Shown here piece by piece: positions 37,227 to 64,000 of a stretch of DNA of 64,000 bases. Under the pieces are notes generated by a model. That model had not been told where the DNA came from and did no database searches. It saw only the letters and a program-made list of their open reading frames with translations. The stretch comes from Platynereis dumerilii (taxonomy: Eukaryota; Annelida; Polychaeta; Phyllodocida; Nereididae), in NCBI GenBank assembly GCA_026936325.1, contig JAPTHN010000013.1, positions 11,919,415 to 11,983,414 of the forward strand. The letters run 5' to 3'. The stretch's first letter is position 1. The number at the start of each line of letters is the position of its first letter. Position numbers and translations under genes: made by a program.

Positions 37227-38010
37227 TTACAGCTCTAGCAATTGCTCTGAAGAAATCGTCTTTTTTCATAGTGTGGACCTATGATGTCATAGCTTGAGAC
37301 TCCATTGGAACCTATGCAACTTTGGTGCTAGCTACGATGTCATAGGTGAAACTGGCCAATAGTAGTTCATGTGAACAACTTCATCATAGCCTTGCAATTA
37401 TGTCATGGCTAGATTAGCCAATAATACCACTGCAAAAACTCAGGTGTTAAGTTGGGGGAGGGGGTTGTTTATTTGGTGACACTTAAAGTACCTGAAATTC
37501 AACCAAGCATGATTAATAGGATAACATGCAATTAATCACAGTTGTTTACGAGCATGCTTCTGGCCTCAATTAGATTTGATATGGAGCTGTCAAGTTCAAG
37601 AATTTTGTCTACTGTTTGCATGCAGTTTTGTTGGCTATCTCTTTCAGTGTAAAACAAACAACTACTGTAATCCTGTATGACATTGTTGGTTACCACAGTA
37701 CCTGGTGTGAATATGCAAACATAAGGACAATTGACAGCTTTTGAGTAGAGTTCCCCCTCCCCAGGTGTAGTCCAACTTTGCACCTAAGTTGTTGTTGTGG
37801 TATGGCCACTCTAGCAATGATGTAACTGCAAGGCTATGATGAAACTGTCCACAAGGAAGGCCATTGGCCAATTTGACCTGTGGCATCATTGATAGCACCA
37901 GTTTTGCATATCCTCTAGTGCTGAGCAATTGAGCACCCACCAATGACATCATAGGTCCATTCTGGAAGAAAAAAAACCTGATTTCTTCAGATCAATTGCT
38001 AGAGCTGTAA
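37227..38010. mobile_element. 784-bp foldback element
   Basis: Two arms of about 225-235 bp (37227-37450 and 37780-38010) are inverse copies at roughly 75-80% by eye. The outer ends are TTACAGCTCTAGCAATTG and CAATTGCTAGAGCTGTAA. Inside, GACCTATGATGTCAT and TTCATCATAGCCTTGCA are also paired. The ~330-bp loop has no recognisable gene. I see no certain target duplication. Confidence 0.8.
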
Positions 38011-38539
38011 GGAATTAGCTAAAATGACATTTCTAATAGGTGGCGAAATAATACAAAAAAAGATCTTTGAAGATAATTAAGTTTTCTTTGTAATCAAACA
38101 TGATGAATATTACTAAAATTACCAAATATTTTGGAATGAGTAAAATATAATATGAAAACTTATAGAAGATATAAATGTTTTCTATTGTTATGTACAATGA
38201 TAACTAAGTGGCTAAATGATAAATTTCACTTATCAATATGTACAGTTTATGAAATATGTGTGTGGCAGTATAATATATTATGTACATTTTAAGCAGTTTT
38301 GGTATAAATAGATAAACTAATCTATGATAATATTTATAATATATACAGTCACAATAATGTATGATGTATACAAAATTGTATTATGTACATGAAGACCAAG
38401 TGGTATCTCTGTGAATACATTAAGTAGGTTTAAGTACAAAGGTATAACAATTACTAAAGTCTAATCATATATATCTAATACAATACTACAAGTGGTAGGT
38501 ACAACCAATAATACCTGGTGTCATTTGGACTTGACCAAG

Positions 38540-40000
38540 TTTTAAGTACGGTTTAAGGTTTAAGTAAATTTCGCCGCAGAACATATCACAACATCAAGTA
38601 CATACAAAATAAGGTTAAAATACAACATAAAGTACATTTCAAGTACAGGTTAAAGTACAGTTCAGTTTAAAGTACAGTTTAAAGTACATTTCAATACAGT
38701 CACATAAGTATATTTGAACAATCACATAAGGTTTAAGTACAAGGCACAAAATACGATTTAGTTTCAGGTAAAGTACACACAAAATAATAGGTTATAAGTA
38801 CAGCTATAATAATTTTCAAGTACAGCTAAAGTACTGACTGTTTAAAGGTACAGTGACAAAAGTAATTGAACAAAATCACACAATATTTAAGTACCAGGCA
38901 CAAAATAAGATTCTGCTTCAGGTAAAGTGTATGCAATATAATAAGGTTAAGGTACATTTCAAGTACAGGCTAAAGTACATTTCAAGTACATTTCAAGTGC
39001 AGTCACAAAAGTAATTGAACAAAATCACATAATGTTTTTAAGTACGAGGCACATAATTAGATTTTGTTGAGGGTAAAGTACATGAATAGAATATACGGAT
39101 AAACACATTTAGAACAATGACTACAACAGCTTACGTACAAGGAATTCATTTTCAATAAGTCACATAATGTTTAAGTACAAAACACAATACAAGATATGTA
39201 TATCAATATAAAACAATATAAAACAATGCCAATTGAGTTCAACCTCATCACACAATGTTCAAGTACAAGGCACAAGGAGCTAAGGCTAATGCCAGGTTCA
39301 AGTGCACGGAGTAAGGCTAATGCCAGGTTCAAGTACATAGAGCTAGGCTCAAGTACACCACATTTTAAAAGTGAATGTGTTGTGAAATTTATCCATAGTT
39401 AAAATTATTTGAATGTAATGATCTTAAATTTCTTTAAAGTTCCTTTAGAGGAAGTTCACTGCAGCATATTGATGCTAATGCTTGAAAGTAATGGCAATTT
39501 AGGTTGAAGTACACCATGCTTATTTTAATATATAAAAAAAAGCCAATTTAGGTTAATCTACACCTGTTATTAATTTTGATGTACAAGATATTGTCTTTGA
39601 ACTAAAATGTTTTCAAGAAACAATGCCATTTTAGGGTAAATTACATACACTATAAGTAGATATTTAGGATAAAGTACAAGCAACACCAATAGCAGACTCA
39701 ATACAACATAAATGTGGACAATGGGACAATATGCATAAGTGAGGTTTAAGTACATAATGCATGCAAACAAACAAGGACATAATACGAGTAATACATTCTT
39801 AAGGTTTAAGTACAGAGGCACAAAAAGCATAGGACAAAAAATAAAATCAAGAAATGCAAAATAAAACATAAAATAGGTATTTGCAAATAATATCTTCACA
39901 TAATAAAGTACCAGTAATGACGTCACAATCACAAAGTACAAGTACATACATGTACAAGTACAACCTGGGCTCAAGTTCTTAAGGATAAAGTACTAGTACA
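38540..40000 (+). repeat. AAGTACA-rich satellite-like repeat downstream of hes
   Basis: Dozens of AAGTAC words sit inside a longer, diverged unit of about 150 bp. CACA-AAGTA-TTGAACAA-ATCACA-AA-GTTTAAGTAC-AGGCACA recurs at about 38698, 38854, 39001 and more weakly at 39158 and 39247. It begins about 600 bp past the hes stop codon, in or beyond the 3'UTR. No coding potential was recognised. Confidence 0.75.
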
Positions 40001-40490
40001 CCATAATTTAAGTAGGTCAGATATATGACTGAGCAAATGAATAAATTAATACCAGTAATCGTATCACATCAAGTCATTTTAAGTACAATGCAATAAATAT
40101 AGGTTTTTTTTTCAATTCATCATAAGATAAGTAATTTGTTTTCAGTTCTGTGTGAATTGTTGTGTTTGTAAGTTGTGTATGTATTTATGATGTATGTGTA
40201 TGTAAGTGTCATGTGTGATTCTAGTTGTGTGTCAAGTGATCAAACTTGATTTGTTTCAAGTTTGTGCGTGCAATAAGTTTTTGTTTGTAGTGTAATAAGT
40301 TTTTGTTTGTAGTGTAATAATGTTTGTAGTGTTTGTAATTGCAAGTTTTTTCTTGTGTTGAGAATGTAATGTTTTTGTCATGTTGCAAGATAATTTGTGG
40401 GTTACAAAGTAATGTCAGTTCTACAATAAACATAAGCACCCTCATTGGCCATATTTTGTCATTGTTTCCAAACAAGGTTATATTTTTTGT

Positions 40491-40496
40491 TTTAAT
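40491..40496 (-). terminator. Possible hes polyadenylation signal
   Basis: ATTAAA on the minus strand, 94 bp after the stop codon, with a T/G-rich stretch following. The true 3' end could be further out, since no AATAAA was found close by on that strand. Confidence 0.3.
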
Positions 40497-40589
40497 TTGC
40501 CATAGGCCTATTTGGTCCTTTACCTTATTGGAACAATGATCATATTTGGTAAATTTACCATATTTGGTAACAATGACCATATTTGGTAT

Positions 40590-62607
<22,018 letters not shown>

Positions 62608-62874
62608 GTTCGAAACAAATCAGTGCAGAGAATCTCCAGTGTTCAGTGATTGTTCATTGGCGTAATAGCATTGCAGTAACAGGTGCTTGTGACAGCTGAG
62701 TCAAAGGCTTCTTAGAGTGTATCCAAAGATGAAATCCAGTGGTGAAGTGTGATGGTAAGCAGCTTGGTACAGTGTATGTGTGCTATGGTAAAGTATAATA
62801 AATGTAGACTAAAGTCCACTCTAGTCATGTACAGTCAGTGTATATTCCTTGGTGTGAATTGTTGTTCTGGGGGT

Positions 62875-62970
62875 ATCTTATAAGGGTAGAAAAACACATG
62901 GGAGATCAATTGAAAACTTGTGACCAATCAGGAGCGAGCAGTCACGCACGAGTGGTTAGGGACAACCAAT
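62875..62970 (-). promoter_or_regulatory. hes: Probable hes core promoter
   Basis: On the minus strand a TATA-like CTTATAAGAT lies at about 62884-62875, about 270 bp upstream of the ATG. Two inverted CCAAT boxes (CCAATCAGG on +, 62924 and 62966) stand 42 bp apart just upstream, and an N-box-like CACGAG is near 62947. I saw no clear GTGGGAA CSL site. Transcription would start near 62850. Confidence 0.5.
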
Positions 62971-62974
62971 CAGG

Positions 62975-64000
62975 TGGACCGCCAAAAACGCATTTCCTAA
63001 CCGTGAAAAAGAATTCATTCTCCAGAAGACTAAGATCAGAACAGAGGAAGGAATCCGCAAAAAGACGACAACAACTGCTGAGAGATATCATGTCCGCCTC
63101 TGAGAAAGACTCCAAAACTTTCCACCGACTCATCCGGATGAATAAAAATTCAACTGGGAGCACCCAAGCAATTATGTCAGGTACCACTCTCGTGTTTGAT
63201 GAGGAGGAACAGAGACAACTTTGGGCAGAGTACTTCGGTGATCTATCAGCAAAACAAGGTCATCAAACTATCAACAAAGATCAACAGATGCTAGAGCTTA
63301 TCAGGAATCATCACAGGTCGAAATCAGGGCAACATGAAGACTTCACTGTGTGGGATATCGAAAAAGCCATTGGAGAGCTAAACAGGGGGAAAGCCCCGGA
63401 CCTCAAAGGTATCACAGCAGAGCACATTCAAAATGCCCCGATTGACCTCATGATCACTATGACTGCCATCATTAATCAGATATTCGAGAACGCAAGCGTC
63501 CCGAATCACTGTAAAAACGGATTCAAAATACCAATTCCGAAGAGAGGGAAGGACGAACGTCAAATGAGCAACCACAGAGGCATAACCATCACTGCGCTGA
63601 CGGGGAAGGTCATCGAAAAGTTGCTGCAGATAGATACAGATGACATTTTGCTACAAAAGCAGAGTGACCTGCAATTTGGATTCACAAGAGGCCTAGCCCC
63701 TATTATGGCAAGCCTATGTCTAACTGAGGCTATAGGCCACGCTAAGGATCAGAAGAGGGACCTCATCATCGGTACTCTAGACGTCCAAAAAGCCTTCGAC
63801 GTTGTGGACCACCAGAAAATGAAGATCAAACTGCACCTGGAAGGAATCGATGGAAGAAGCTGGCAACTGGTGGATAGTCTCTACACAGACCTGTCTGAGA
63901 GGGTCCAATGGAAAGGGGAATACAGTAGCCCTTTCAATATATGGAAAGGAGTCAGGCAAGGAGCAATCCTTTCAACATCATTGTACAAAATGTACATAAA
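62975..64000 (+). mobile_element. LINE reverse transcriptase fragment upstream of hes
   Basis: One + frame is open from the left boundary to the window edge. RT blocks in order: LNRGKAPDLKGITAEHI, FKIPIPKRGK, NHRGITITALTGKVIEKLL, DLQFGFTRG, the catalytic LDVQKAFDVVDH (near 63776) and GVRQGAILSTSLYKMYI. The YxDD block lies beyond the window. No start of ORF2 or endonuclease is seen, so the copy seems 5'-truncated. The exact junction is uncertain (62970-63050) because the same frame stays open leftward to about 62811. No disabling change is visible. The clade differs from the left-edge LINE; not assigned further. Confidence 0.9.

Noticed and set aside
62811-62974. Leftward extension of the LINE reading frame through the hes promoter
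   Set aside because: The frame is open, but no LINE-like motif is seen and TATA and CCAAT signals fit a host promoter. The junction remains uncertain.

Overview
The window looks like nuclear DNA of an animal with introns, most likely an invertebrate deuterostome (echinoderm, hemichordate or cephalochordate grade). The evidence is a perlecan-type C-terminus, a four-exon hairy/E(spl) (HES) gene ending in WRPW, AT-rich introns of up to about 12 kb, frequent TAGGCCTA-like words, and many GATA tetranucleotide tracts, minisatellites, SINE-like repeats and small inverted-repeat elements. The species assignment is inference only.

Two host genes can be supported, and both were read by joining exons. 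(1) On the + strand, positions 1382-8105 hold the last eight visible exons of a perlecan (HSPG2/unc-52/trol) homologue: end of laminin-G 2, two EGF repeats, and a complete laminin-G 3 with its stop codon. A 3'UTR of about 1.2 kb ends near an AATAAA at 9264. All splice phases agree. The 5' exons lie left of the window. (2) On the - strand, positions 62607-40590 hold a complete HES-family transcriptional repressor of 348 aa in four exons: bHLH with the HES-type proline, Orange domain, acidic/serine-rich middle, a short QGFPS tandem repeat and terminal WRPW. Its introns are about 8.5 kb, 12.2 kb and 0.3 kb.

The two genes converge. The roughly 31 kb between their 3' ends (9.3-40.5 kb) has no gene I can support and is full of tandem repeats: a 13-bp array, a 30-bp array, an inverted ATCT/GATA tract, a 4.3-kb array of a 24-bp unit open on both strands, an 11-bp array, and a ~150-bp AAGTACA-rich repeat just downstream of hes. 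It also holds small DNA-transposon-like elements: a CACTG-ended element of 1.84 kb, a 784-bp foldback, and several MITEs. The hes introns carry more of the same, including a 946-bp element with terminal inverted repeats and a 4-bp target duplication.

LINE reverse transcriptase fragments occupy both ends of the window: - strand at 1-1233, and + strand from about 62975 to the right edge, starting about 100 bp upstream of the hes TATA-like box. Both frames are open as far as visible. I see no retroviral or LTR element, no CRISPR array and no functional tRNA or rRNA gene. Four tRNA-like sequences look like SINE heads or relics. I found no clearly new multi-gene system. The most unusual structures are the 24-bp minisatellite with an 18-unit higher-order repeat and its satellite copies beside GATA tracts, and the repeat-rich surroundings of hes.
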